From Pseudomonadota bacterium (lineage in GTDB: Bacteria > Pseudomonadota > Alphaproteobacteria > Rhizobiales > Hyphomicrobiaceae), in contig JAEYPL010000228.1 of assembly GCA_023410905.1 (NCBI GenBank), forward strand, positions 1-18,726: a stretch of DNA of 18,726 bases, given 5' to 3'. Positions 7,441 through 14,700 of this stretch are shown here, in pieces (positions within the stretch are counted from its first letter, which is position 1; every line of letters starts with the position of its first letter). A model generated the notes under the pieces. The model was not told the DNA's origin. It saw only the letters and a list, made by a program, of their open reading frames with translations, and did no database searches. Made by a program: the position numbers and the translations under genes.

Positions 7441-7629
7441 GACGGCCCTCATTCTTTGTTTTCTTGTATCGCGTCTACACAACGCGTTCGAGGCCGCACG
7501 ACGTATCCGGACAGAGCGTATGCTTCCGATCCAGATGCTTTTGCGGCACAACGCAGCGCGGGCGATCGTCCCGTTCATGCATTGTGCTCCAATGAAGTAA
7601 AGGCAAAGTGGCGCGCTGGCAAGTCATAG

Positions 7630-7645
7630 GTTGCGCGCGAGCAAC
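7630..7645 (-). terminator. Weak hairpin after the flavoprotein gene
   Basis: GTTGC (7630-7634) and GCAAC (7641-7645) form a 5-bp stem with a 6-base loop, just downstream of the flavoprotein stop on the minus strand. There is no U-run, so termination is uncertain. Confidence 0.25.
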
Positions 7646-7651
7646 GCCGTT

Positions 7652-8926
7652 TCAGTGCTGCGAGGCACTTCGCGCCCGGTCCGCAAGATGTGCCAGAACA
7701 CCGCGGCCAGCAGCTTTTCCGGTCGCGAAGCAGGCTTGCAGGAGGTAGCCGCCGGTTGGTGCTTCCCAGTCGAGCATTTCGCCGGCGCAGAAGATTCCGG
7801 GCAGCTTCTTAAGCATGAAATTGGCGTGGATTTCCTGCCACGAAAGGCCGCCTGCGGTCGATATGGCGCTCTCGATGGCGCCGATCCCGGTGACGACAAG
7901 GGGTACGGCCTTGATCAGGCTGGCCAGTGCCGCTGGTTCGACCGGCAGCCGGTTCGCGACACCTTCGCGCAGGACCGCCACCGCCGCCGGCGAGAGCCGC
8001 CCGGCCTTACGCAGGATATTGCTCTGCGTGTCTCCCTTGCGTGCTGATGCAAGTCGTTCGGCGAGCGCCTCGGGACTGATATCGGGGCGAAGATCGATGC
8101 TGAGCGCGGCCGATGCGTGCTCTCGGAGCGCCGTGCGCAGGGCGGTCGAGAGCGCGTAGATGGCACCGCCTTCGAGACCGCTCGAGGTGACGATCGCCTC
8201 GCCGCGGCTCGTCGCGCCGCCGCAGCTCACGGCAATGCGCTTCAGGGGAGCGCCTGCGTAGCGTTCGACGAGCGTGCGGCCCCAGCCGATGGCGACGCCG
8301 CTGTTGGCCGCCTCCATTGGCACGACATCCACTCCTTTTGCTCCTAGAAGAGCCGTCCAATGCCCGTCGGAGCCGAGACGCGGCCAACTCGCGCCGCCGA
8401 GTGCGAGGATCACGGCCTCTGCACGGATCTCCACGCGTTCGCCCGCGGCATCGGCGAGGACGATGCCGCCCGTTGGCAGGAAATCCACGAGGCGATGGCG
8501 CAGCCGTATCTCCACGCCAAGGTCGGCGAGGCGTCCGAGCCACGCGCGCAGCAATGGCGAGGCCTTCATGGCGCGCGGGAAAATGCGCCCACTCGTCCCG
8601 ACGAAGGTCTTCTGCCCCAGCGCTTCCGCCCACCGCACCAATGCCTCGGGCGGAAAGGCGCGGACGGCCGACTCCAATGCCGCACGAGCGTCGCCGTAGC
8701 GGTCGAGGAAGTTTTCGATGGGCTCGCTGTGCGTGAGATTGAGGCCGCCGCGCCCAGCCATGAGAAGCTTACGGCCGGCGCTCGGCATCTGCTCGATGAC
8801 CGTGACGGGGTGACCGGCAGCGGCCACGGCCTCGGCCGCCATCAGGCCAGCAGGGCCGGCGCCGACGACGACCACCCGGCCCCGCTCACTGCTGACGTCG
8901 GGGCCGGGAAAAGCGTTACTCACCAC
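7652..8926 (-). CDS. TIGR03862 / HI0933-type FAD-dependent flavoprotein
   Basis: The 424-residue protein has an N-terminal FAD-binding motif VVVVGAGPAGLMAAEA (about 18-33). It also has the family-typical GRKLLMAGRGGLNLTHSE (about 51-68), an internal ILALGGASWPRLGSDG segment, and a C-terminal FAD contact region, PGIFCAGEMLDWEAPTGGY. This matches the HI0933/YhiN group and its alphaproteobacterial-pseudomonad branch. The cellular substrate is unknown; no transmembrane or export signal is seen. The start is one of two consecutive GTG codons (8926 or 8923). The second forms a GTGA overlap with the stop of the upstream glyoxalase gene, and no Shine-Dalgarno is visible, suggesting translational coupling. 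Confidence 0.9.
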   Translation of the reverse strand: MVSNAFPGPDVSSERGRVVVVGAGPAGLMAAEAVAAAGHPVTVIEQMPSAGRKLLMAGRGGLNLTHSEPIENFLDRYGDARAALESAVRAFPPEALVRWAEALGQKTFVGTSGRIFPRAMKASPLLRAWLGRLADLGVEIRLRHRLVDFLPTGGIVLADAAGERVEIRAEAVILALGGASWPRLGSDGHWTALLGAKGVDVVPMEAANSGVAIGWGRTLVERYAGAPLKRIAVSCGGATSRGEAIVTSSGLEGGAIYALSTALRTALREHASAALSIDLRPDISPEALAERLASARKGDTQSNILRKAGRLSPAAVAVLREGVANRLPVEPAALASLIKAVPLVVTGIGAIESAISTAGGLSWQEIHANFMLKKLPGIFCAGEMLDWEAPTGGYLLQACFATGKAAGRGVLAHLADRARSASQH

Positions 8927-9360
8927 TTGCCGATGTTCGGTGCCGACTTCCAGGGCTCGGCTGGTGCCTTCGCCTCGCCCTTCTGCAGGATCTCGATCGA
9001 GATGTTGTCGGGCGAGCGGATGAAGGCCATACGCCCATCACGCGGCGGGCGATTGATGGTCACGCCAGCCTTCTGGAGCTTGTCGCAGAGGGCGTAGATA
9101 TCATCCACCTCATAGGCCAGATGGCCGAAATTCCGGCCCTCGCCATAGGCTTCCGGATCCCAATTGTAAGTGAGTTCGAGCAGTGGGGCGTTCGATTTGG
9201 CGCCCGCAGCCTCGTCATCCGTGCTCGCGAGAAAGATGAGCGTGAAACGCCCTTCGGGGCTCTCGCGGCGCTTTACTTCCTTCATGCCGAGTTTGTTGCA
9301 GTAGAAGTCGAGACTCTTGTCGACGTCGGCGACGCGCACCATCGTGTGCAGATACCGCAT
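8920..9360 (-). CDS. gloA: Glyoxalase I (lactoylglutathione lyase), VOC family
   Basis: The 146-residue protein aligns by eye with E. coli GloA. The four metal ligands are all present at His5 (YLHTMVRV), Glu62 (LLELTYNW), His80 (FGHLAYEV) and Glu123 (ISIEIL), as are NWDPEAYGEG and FIRSPDN. It isomerises the methylglyoxal-glutathione hemithioacetal to S-lactoylglutathione in the cytosol. The ATG has an excellent ribosome-binding site, GAGGAGG, about five bases upstream. The 3' end overlaps the flavoprotein start by several bases, so the two form a tightly coupled pair. A C-terminal tail of about 20 residues after the last ligand is slightly longer than in E. coli. Confidence 0.92.
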   Translation of the reverse strand: MRYLHTMVRVADVDKSLDFYCNKLGMKEVKRRESPEGRFTLIFLASTDDEAAGAKSNAPLLELTYNWDPEAYGEGRNFGHLAYEVDDIYALCDKLQKAGVTINRPPRDGRMAFIRSPDNISIEILQKGEAKAPAEPWKSAPNIGKW

Positions 9361-9841
9361 GTTTCCTCCTCACTGAACGATGTCCGACCTGCCTGATCGC
9401 GGGTCGTGTCGGGGCTGAGCATAGTGCGGCGATCGTCGGCCCGGCAAGCAGCTCCGGTGAGGCTCGCGCAAGGCTGTCCGCGGCGAATCGAGCGCGGTCC
9501 TGAGAGGGGCATAAGGAGAACGTGCCGTCCGCGGAGCACCTTTCGGGCGGCAATGCACAGGATAGAGGCCGGTGTTATGGGGTTTCCGGTCGCGCCATCA
9601 AGTGGCGAGAAATACAATGCCAGAACAATGAGTTAACAAGAGATAAATCAGACGCGATATTATCCGTCGACGCGAGCTTTGGTGACCTGGTGCAGCGAAT
9701 GTGCCACAGTGGGCGCGGTCCAGACTGGTATGGTGCAGCCGTCGACGCGGGAAGGTGTCATTCGAGAGGGCAAATCGGGTGACACCGGAAGGCGGACCGG
9801 CAGATGTGGCAGTTATATTAACAGTGAAGTGGGGTTCAGAA
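9361..9841. other. Divergent intergenic region between gloA and the cold-shock gene
   Basis: These 481 bases separate two divergently transcribed genes and must hold promoters for both. The stretch around 9600-9665 is clearly more AT-rich than its surroundings and is the likeliest promoter area, but I could not assign convincing -35/-10 boxes. Open frames here (for example 9522-9782, +) have no recognisable product, ribosome-binding site or coding character. A long leader in front of a cold-shock gene could be an RNA thermoregulatory element; nothing specific can be shown from reading. Confidence 0.5.
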
Positions 9842-10444
9842 ATGGGGGATTCCTCGAAAGGGCCGCCAGACATGCACGAGGGCACCGGTATTGATCCGAC
9901 CTTGGGCTTGGGCGAGGCGGTCGATGGCGTCGAGGTCGTCGAGATTGCTGGTGCAATCAAGTGGTTCGACGCCTCGAAGGGATATGGGTTCATCGTTCCC
10001 GACAACGGCATGACGGACGTACTCCTCCACGTCACATGCCTGCGCGCCGGCGGTTTTCAGACCGCCTACGAGGGTGCCCGCGTGCACTGCCAGGCTCTCA
10101 AGCGGCCGAAGGGCATGCAGGCCTTCCGCATCATCAGCATGGACGAGAGCACGGCCATCCATCCCTCCCAGCTCCCACAACGCACGCATGTCGTTGTGCA
10201 GCCCGAGAGCGGTTGGGAGCGGGCTGTCGTGAAATGGTTCAATCGCGTCAGGGGCTTCGGCTTCCTGACCCGTGGCGAGGGTACGCCCGACATCTTCGTG
10301 CACATGGAGACGCTGCGCCGCTTCGGCTTTACGGAGCTGAGGCCCGGCCAGATGGTTCAGGTGCGCTGGGGAATGGGCTATAAGGGCTGCATGGCAGCCG
10401 ACCTACGCCCCGACGGTGCATCGGGACTGCCGCCCTCGCATTGA
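9842..10444 (+). CDS. Tandem cold-shock-domain protein
   Basis: The 200-residue protein has two cold-shock domains. CSD1 spans about 35-102, with IKWFDASKGYGFIVPD (RNP1) and VLLHV (RNP2). CSD2 spans about 126-190, with VKWFNRVRGFGFLTRG (RNP1) and IFVHM (RNP2). An acidic N-terminal tail precedes CSD1 and a linker of about 25 residues joins the domains. Such proteins bind single-stranded RNA or DNA as chaperones, and the two-domain form is common in Hyphomicrobiales. The frame is open back to 9701, but the ATG at 9842, with GTGGGG about seven bases upstream and a native-looking N terminus, is the better start. The DUF192 gene begins 13 bases after the stop. Confidence 0.9.
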   Translation: MGDSSKGPPDMHEGTGIDPTLGLGEAVDGVEVVEIAGAIKWFDASKGYGFIVPDNGMTDVLLHVTCLRAGGFQTAYEGARVHCQALKRPKGMQAFRIISMDESTAIHPSQLPQRTHVVVQPESGWERAVVKWFNRVRGFGFLTRGEGTPDIFVHMETLRRFGFTELRPGQMVQVRWGMGYKGCMAADLRPDGASGLPPSH

Positions 10445-10457
10445 GCGGAGCGCCCGG

Positions 10458-10967
10458 TTGAATTTACTGACGCCAGGATACAGCAGGGCCGCGCCGCGCG
10501 CGGTCCTGTTTTGCTTGTTCGTGGCCGCGCTGGCCATGATGATGGGCGCAGCCAGCGCCCAGACCGAGATGAAGATGCGACGCGACACGCTGACCCTGCA
10601 TACGGCGAGCGGCGCCCACCGCATCGATATCGAGGTTGCCGAGAGCGACCGCGAGAAGGCGTTCGGGCTCATGTTCCGCCGCTCGATGGGGGACAGCGAG
10701 GGGATGCTCTTTCCCTACCCGACGCCGCAAGAGATCACGATGTGGATGCGCAACACGTTCATTTCGCTCGATATGATCTTCATCCGGGCCGATGGTGTCG
10801 TCCATCGCATCGAAACCGATACGGAGCCGCACTCCGAGCGCATCATCGCTTCCGAAGGCAATGTGACGGGCGTGCTCGAGATGAAAGCCGGCTCGGCGCG
10901 CCGTCTCGGCCTCAAGCCAGGTGACCGAGCCGAGCATTCGCACTTCAAGAGCGCGGCCAAACGCTGA
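10458..10967 (+). CDS. DUF192 secreted protein
   Basis: The frame is a 169-residue DUF192 protein. After a signal peptide (hydrophobic about 14-28, probable cleavage ASA-QT near residue 34) comes the DUF192 core, with REKAFGLMFRRSM, GMLFPYP and MWMRNTFISLDMIFI, then the conserved VTGVLEMKAG-type turn and GLKPGD near the end. DUF192 proteins are small beta-rich periplasmic or membrane-associated proteins of unknown function. I chose the TTG at 10458 because CGGAG ends seven bases upstream and it starts directly at the signal peptide. An ATG at 10416 would overlap the cold-shock gene and spoil the signal sequence. It is co-transcribed with the cold-shock gene. Confidence 0.85.
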   Translation: MNLLTPGYSRAAPRAVLFCLFVAALAMMMGAASAQTEMKMRRDTLTLHTASGAHRIDIEVAESDREKAFGLMFRRSMGDSEGMLFPYPTPQEITMWMRNTFISLDMIFIRADGVVHRIETDTEPHSERIIASEGNVTGVLEMKAGSARRLGLKPGDRAEHSHFKSAAKR

Positions 10968-10995
10968 TTTCGGGTGTAGGTTCGGTGGGAACAGC

Positions 10996-11026
10996 TTGAC
11001 GCCCGCACCGCAGCACGGCACTTAAC
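10996..11026 (+). promoter_or_regulatory. Possible tRNA-Pro promoter
   Basis: TTGACG at 10996-11001 resembles a -35 box, and a weak -10-like CACTTA/CTTAAC lies 17-19 bases later, ending about a dozen bases before the tRNA. The -10 match is poor. Confidence 0.3.
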
Positions 11027-11036
11027 CGCCTTGGAT

Positions 11037-11113
11037 CGGGGCATAGCTCAGCCTGGTAGAGCACCTGCTTTGGGAGCAGGGGGTCGCGAGTTCGAATCCC
11101 GCTGCCCCGACCA
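11037..11113 (+). tRNA. tRNA-Pro (anticodon UGG)
   Basis: A complete 77-base cloverleaf is visible. The acceptor stem is CGGGGCA (11037-11043) with TGCCCCG (11103-11109). The anticodon stem CCTGC/GCAGG encloses the loop TTTGGGA, with anticodon TGG at 11071-11073. A standard GTTCGAATC T-loop follows. The discriminator is A, and the 3' CCA (11111-11113) is encoded. It reads CCA and other proline codons by wobble. Confidence 0.97.
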
Positions 11114-11194
11114 CTCATCAAGTACTCGCCGAAATCTCTTACAGATCGATCTGGCAGCCATGAACGGCCGGGATGACGCGGGGGCGTCCGGTAC

Positions 11195-11209
11195 CTCCCG
11201 AATAGGGAG
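11195..11209 (+). promoter_or_regulatory. Hairpin covering the ribosome-binding site of the next gene
   Basis: CTCCC (11195-11199) and GGGAG (11205-11209) form a 5-bp stem around the loop GAATA. The GGGAG arm is the only Shine-Dalgarno candidate for the gene at 11219, so the stem could mask it. Confidence 0.35.
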
Positions 11210-11218
11210 CCGAGACGC

Positions 11219-11551
11219 ATGACGGACGTATCGATCTATTCAATTGTTGCCGTGATCGCCGCTCTCCTGGCCATCGTTGCCGGTCGCGTGTTCGCGCTGG
11301 AGGGCGGCAAGCGCTTTTCCTCGGTATTGGCCGCGGGTTACGTCGGTGCAGGCGTCGGATTGATGAGCTCGGTTCTGATCGGGCCGTTGCTCACCTTGGT
11401 TGCGCAGTATCTCAATGCAGCATCGACGACATGGTTCGATGCGCTCGACGTGGCAGGCACGACGCTGTTTTGGGGCACCGTCGCGGGCGCGGCGGGCGGC
11501 CTTGCGATCGGCATGGTGGTGATCGCGCTGCCGTCGACATGGTTCAGGTGA
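11219..11551 (+). CDS. Small integral membrane protein, unknown
   Basis: The 110-residue protein is dominated by three hydrophobic segments (about 6-26, 36-66 and 79-105), with a short basic loop (GGKRF) between the first two and glycine-rich helices (AAGYVGAGVGLMSS, GTVAGAAGGLAIG). I recognise no family. The ATG has GGGAG nine bases upstream, inside a small hairpin. It follows tRNA-Pro by about 105 bp and precedes another small membrane-anchored protein. The Gly-zipper-like helices suggest tight packing or oligomerisation, but that is inference. Codon choice looks like the neighbouring genes, so I judge it real. Confidence 0.6.
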   Translation: MTDVSIYSIVAVIAALLAIVAGRVFALEGGKRFSSVLAAGYVGAGVGLMSSVLIGPLLTLVAQYLNAASTTWFDALDVAGTTLFWGTVAGAAGGLAIGMVVIALPSTWFR

Positions 11552-11654
11552 CCTTGCGGCAAATGTGGCGTCTCAGCGCGTCGCCAAGGATATCAGGAAC
11601 CTCGTAGCTCCGTTCAGTGTTTTGCTCAGTAGGCAGCCAGGGAGATCGAGAGCA

Positions 11655-12032
11655 ATGCCCGCTGAACAGACTTCTGATACGTCCGAGATTGGTTCCGTTT
11701 ACGATTGGGTCAGCGATACCGCGCGGGAAAATCCGGCGCTGGTTGTCGGCGGTGCGGTTGCCATCGGCGCACTTGCCGCAATGGTCCTGATCAACCGCAG
11801 GCCCCAGTCCCGCGCTCGCGCCATTGAAAAGCGGATCGGGCGGGAATTGCACGCGATGGAGAAGACGCTCCGAAGCAGAAGGCCGATTTCCACTATGAGC
11901 GATCACTTGGCCGAGGCGTCGGGTGCGTTGGCTTCCGGTTTGAGATCCTGGGATATGGACGCGCTGCGCGGCTTGGTCAGTCGCGCCGGCGAGCTGTCGT
12001 CGCAGTTCGCGCGCGAGCGTGGATGGCGGTAG
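11655..12032 (+). CDS. Small single-pass membrane protein, unknown
   Basis: The 125-residue protein has an acidic, Ser/Thr-rich N terminus (about 1-25), one transmembrane helix (about 28-46, ALVVGGAVAIGALAAMVLI) and a basic cytosolic-type region (RRPQSRARAIEKRIGREL). A helical C-terminal part with coiled-coil character follows. The layout resembles short DUF883/ElaB-like or DUF3618-like membrane proteins, but I see no firm match. I chose the ATG at 11655, which has GGGAG ten bases and GAGAG two bases upstream. The frame is open to 11565, but that stretch has no membrane or signal logic. It lies 103 bp after the previous small gene on the same strand. Confidence 0.65.
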   Translation: MPAEQTSDTSEIGSVYDWVSDTARENPALVVGGAVAIGALAAMVLINRRPQSRARAIEKRIGRELHAMEKTLRSRRPISTMSDHLAEASGALASGLRSWDMDALRGLVSRAGELSSQFARERGWR

Positions 12033-12083
12033 GGCCGTCCGGCGCGGACGCCACAGTTCCAGCCCCAGCGGTCCCTGCTCCCG

Positions 12084-12102
12084 CGTTCCTGACCCAGGAA
12101 CG
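12084..12102. other. Perfect 8-bp hairpin in the gap between two small genes
   Basis: CGTTCCTG (12084-12091) and CAGGAACG (12095-12102) pair perfectly around the loop ACC. A smaller CGTCC/GGACG hairpin lies just upstream (12036-12050). Neither has a U-run. They could be Rho-dependent 3'-end structures or part of the leader of the gene at 12188. Confidence 0.45.
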
Positions 12103-12187
12103 GCATGCTCGTGCAGCACACTGGAAATTGCCCGTTGGCGGCACGATATCTAGCACGGGGACAACCTAGCTGAAGGGAGTGTGCCCA

Positions 12188-12478
12188 ATGGTATGGCTCT
12201 TGCGTAATTGGCATCGGATGATTGCTGCGGCCGGCGTTCTGCTGGCCGGCACGGTGGTCCTGATGCAGCCTGCGTGGTCGACCGATCGGCCTGGAGTTCG
12301 GGCCATCGAACGGCCAGGTGCGGCCGATGCCCGGGCGGGCGGCGAGGCGCTCCGGCAGCAGCGGGAACTCGAATCCTTGCGGCAGTCTCAGGCGATAGAA
12401 TCCCAGCGGCGTGCTGCAGAGCAGCGGGAGCGCGCTATGCAGCAACGTATTGAGGATGCGCGTCGGAGCAGTCGCTGA
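12188..12478 (+). CDS. Small exported coiled-coil protein, unknown
   Basis: The 96-residue protein starts with a signal peptide or membrane anchor (basic Arg6 and Arg10, hydrophobic about 11-28, possible cleavage after AWS). Its C-terminal half is highly charged and Glu/Arg/Gln-rich (about 50-96) with clear helical coiled-coil periodicity. I know no family. The ATG at 12188 has GGGAG eight bases upstream. An in-frame GTG at 12179 is possible but too close to that site. It is the third of three small plus-strand envelope-type genes after tRNA-Pro and is convergent with the broken response regulator. Confidence 0.65.
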   Translation: MVWLLRNWHRMIAAAGVLLAGTVVLMQPAWSTDRPGVRAIERPGAADARAGGEALRQQRELESLRQSQAIESQRRAAEQRERAMQQRIEDARRSSR

Positions 12479-12521
12479 GCCGGCCCCTGTAACGTGCGGT
12501 CGCGGCACTCCGACGCTGCCT

Positions 12522-13001
12522 CTACTTGTCTAAATTGATCGTCGCCAGCCGGTCCTGCAGTCGACGCTCGGTCAACGGCTTCTCGATGAAGCCGTGCGGC
12601 TGTGCCTGGAGCGCGCGATGCCGCGTCTGCGCGTCCGTATTCGCCGTCACGAAAATGCTTTTGATACCCAGGTTGTCATGAATGCTCTTGGCGGCCTCGA
12701 TGCCGTCGCGCGGACCGATCAGTCGAATATCCATGAGGATCAGATCGGGACGCTCCTGTGCCGCCAGGCGCTCGGCCTCGTCGGCGGATACGGCCGTGCC
12801 GACGACTACGTGCCCCATGCTCTCGAGCATGATCTCCGTGCTCAGTGAAATGAAAAACTAATCCTCCACGATCAGGACGCGTAGAGATCCGAGCTCGATC
12901 TCCTCGTGGTCACCTTTCGGCTTGTCGCGCTCGTTGTCGCGATCGGAGCCGGTCGTGAACCAGACGTGGGGAGAGTGGGGCGTTGGGTGGGAGGGTATCA
13001 T
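12522..13001 (-). pseudogene. Single-domain response regulator interrupted by an amber codon
   Basis: On the minus strand the frame reads a short N-terminal stretch, then SLRVLIVED, then TAG (12860-12858), then FFISLSTEIMLESMGH and a full receiver domain. The phosphoacceptor Asp (DLILMDIRL), the Thr of FVTAN and the Lys of IEKPL are all present. The stop sits where such receivers normally have Glu (VEDE), so one GAG-to-TAG change explains it. No output domain follows. The only in-frame conventional start upstream of the lesion is the ATG at 13001, 18 bases after the kinase stop, without a clear ribosome-binding site. Restart at 12830 would give 102 residues lacking the first strand and acidic pair, so it would be non-functional. 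The gene was presumably the partner of the adjacent HWE kinase. Confidence 0.8.
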
Positions 13002-13019
13002 TTGCGTTGGTGCGTTTGC

Positions 13020-14618
13020 TTAGGTCTGCCGGAGAACAAAACTATCTGGAATATCCAGGTGCCAATGAAAGCCCCCTTCGGGAAACTTGATTGTCGCGAT
13101 CCCCTGCAGCGCTTGTGGAACGAGCTTGGTGACGACGAGAGAGCCGAAACCTTGTCGACTGGGCGGCTCGATGCGGGCAATTCCGCTTTCGATCCAGTGA
13201 ATATGCACTCTGCCCTCCGCGGTCAATTCCCAGCGAATTTGCAAGCGCGCGCCGGAGGTTGCGAGTGCGCCGTACTTGGTGGCATTCGTGGCCAGCTCGT
13301 GCAGGGCGAATCCGACGTTCTGCACAGCATTCCCATCCAGCATCAAATTCGGACCTGAAATCTCGGCGCGCTGTTCGACGCCGAACAGATCCAGATGTGC
13401 CCGCACCAGATCCTCCATTGGCGCACCGACCCACTGGCGTTGAACCATCAGATCCTGCGATTTTGCCAAACCTTGGACGCGTCGGCTGAACTGGTCGATG
13501 AAATCCTTTGTCGACGTCGTGTGCCGCGCCGTCTGCGACGCAATTCCCATGATCACGGCGAGCTGGTTCTTGGAGCGGTGGGCAAGCTCGCGCAGCAGGA
13601 ACTCCGTGTGATCATGCCGTCGGCGCAGTTCTTTCGAGGCGTCGCTGAGCGCAACCGTCAGCGCGTTCGCTTCCTGCAGCGAGGAAGGTGTGTGCTCGAC
13701 GATCTTTCCCTGGGCCCGATCCGCTGCCGCCGCAGTGGCCGCACTGAGCGGCCGGGTCATATACGCGCCGAACACGAATGCCAAGATCGCTCCCAATCCG
13801 ACGGCCATGGCGATCAGCGTGATGGAAAAAAGACGGCCGCGGCGTTGCAAGGACTGGGCGATCGTCTCCGGTATGGTCGCTGTGATCAGCCAGCCCGCAA
13901 TTCCCGAGCGCGCGGTCGATCCTAGGATGCGCTCCTGATTTACGGCCCGAGCATGAAAGATGCCCTTCGCCGACCGCTTCTCGGTGAGCAGCTCGGGAGG
14001 AACCGGTTGACCGACGAACACCTCGTGCTCGCGGGAACGTGCGAGTGTGACGCCCTTGCGATCGATGATCTCGGTCATCCAATCGTTCGTGAGACCTTGC
14101 GACACGAGGAGGTCCGCGAACCTCCGGGTATCCACGGCCATGATGAGCACGTAGCGGACGGCATTCGCTTGTATCACGGGGACTTCGATATTGATCACGT
14201 GCTGCTTCGAGACAACGCCATGAAATACATCGGACACTTGGCGCTCGCCGGTCGCGAAGACCCTGTTTGCGGTTTCAGGATCAGAAGTCGGTGGAAGGTC
14301 TGTGCCGAAAGGGGCGCGAGTGTTGAGCAGCTGCTTCAGCGTGCGGTCAATCAGCAGGATGCCCGCCTGATCCGGAGTGATCGCCCTTTGCGCCTGATCA
14401 TGGAATGCGGCCAGATCGTTTCGCTCCAATGCTGGAGAAGTGGCCAGCGTTTCGAGCGTGACCATCGCGCGGTTGAGCTCGCGATCGACATTCGCGGCGA
14501 GCGCACGTGCGACCTGCGCGACGCGCTCCTCCACAGCGTCCTCCTCGAGATCGGCGAGTTCGCGAAATGCGACGATTGCCAATGCTACGAGTGGCAGCGT
14601 AAGCGCCGCCGTAAACAA
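13020..14618 (-). CDS. HWE-family sensor histidine kinase
   Basis: The 532-residue frame has an N-terminal hydrophobic segment (about 1-18), an extracytoplasmic sensor region of about 240 residues (Cache-like by layout), and a second transmembrane helix (about 264-287). A HAMP-like linker and an HWE kinase module follow. The phospho-acceptor is His347 in LLRELAHRSKNQLAV, the N-box is HELATNATKYG (440-450) and the W-x-E motif is at 475-477. HWE kinases usually pair with single-domain regulators or feed the general stress response. The partner here is the broken regulator downstream. The start is doubtful: the first conventional codon after the in-frame stop is TTG (14618), with no ribosome-binding site and inside the first helix (see findings). 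The gene could itself be damaged. Confidence 0.85.
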   Translation of the reverse strand: MFTAALTLPLVALAIVAFRELADLEEDAVEERVAQVARALAANVDRELNRAMVTLETLATSPALERNDLAAFHDQAQRAITPDQAGILLIDRTLKQLLNTRAPFGTDLPPTSDPETANRVFATGERQVSDVFHGVVSKQHVINIEVPVIQANAVRYVLIMAVDTRRFADLLVSQGLTNDWMTEIIDRKGVTLARSREHEVFVGQPVPPELLTEKRSAKGIFHARAVNQERILGSTARSGIAGWLITATIPETIAQSLQRRGRLFSITLIAMAVGLGAILAFVFGAYMTRPLSAATAAAADRAQGKIVEHTPSSLQEANALTVALSDASKELRRRHDHTEFLLRELAHRSKNQLAVIMGIASQTARHTTSTKDFIDQFSRRVQGLAKSQDLMVQRQWVGAPMEDLVRAHLDLFGVEQRAEISGPNLMLDGNAVQNVGFALHELATNATKYGALATSGARLQIRWELTAEGRVHIHWIESGIARIEPPSRQGFGSLVVTKLVPQALQGIATIKFPEGGFHWHLDIPDSFVLRQT

Positions 14619-14700
14619 GAATAGGTACGTGCGAAGGCGCGGGGGGCGGATGAGCAGGGTAAGCCCTCATCGACTCGTTGTGGCGTTCGGTGGACGGGCC

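Noticed and set aside
9522..9782. Small plus-strand gene in the gloA to cold-shock gap
   Set aside because: It has no ribosome-binding site, no recognisable domain, and overlaps the likely promoter region of both divergent genes.
11596..11614. GGAAC and CGTT resembling a general-stress (EcfG-type) promoter before the second small gene
   Set aside because: The spacing is 10 bases, whereas this promoter class needs about 16-17.
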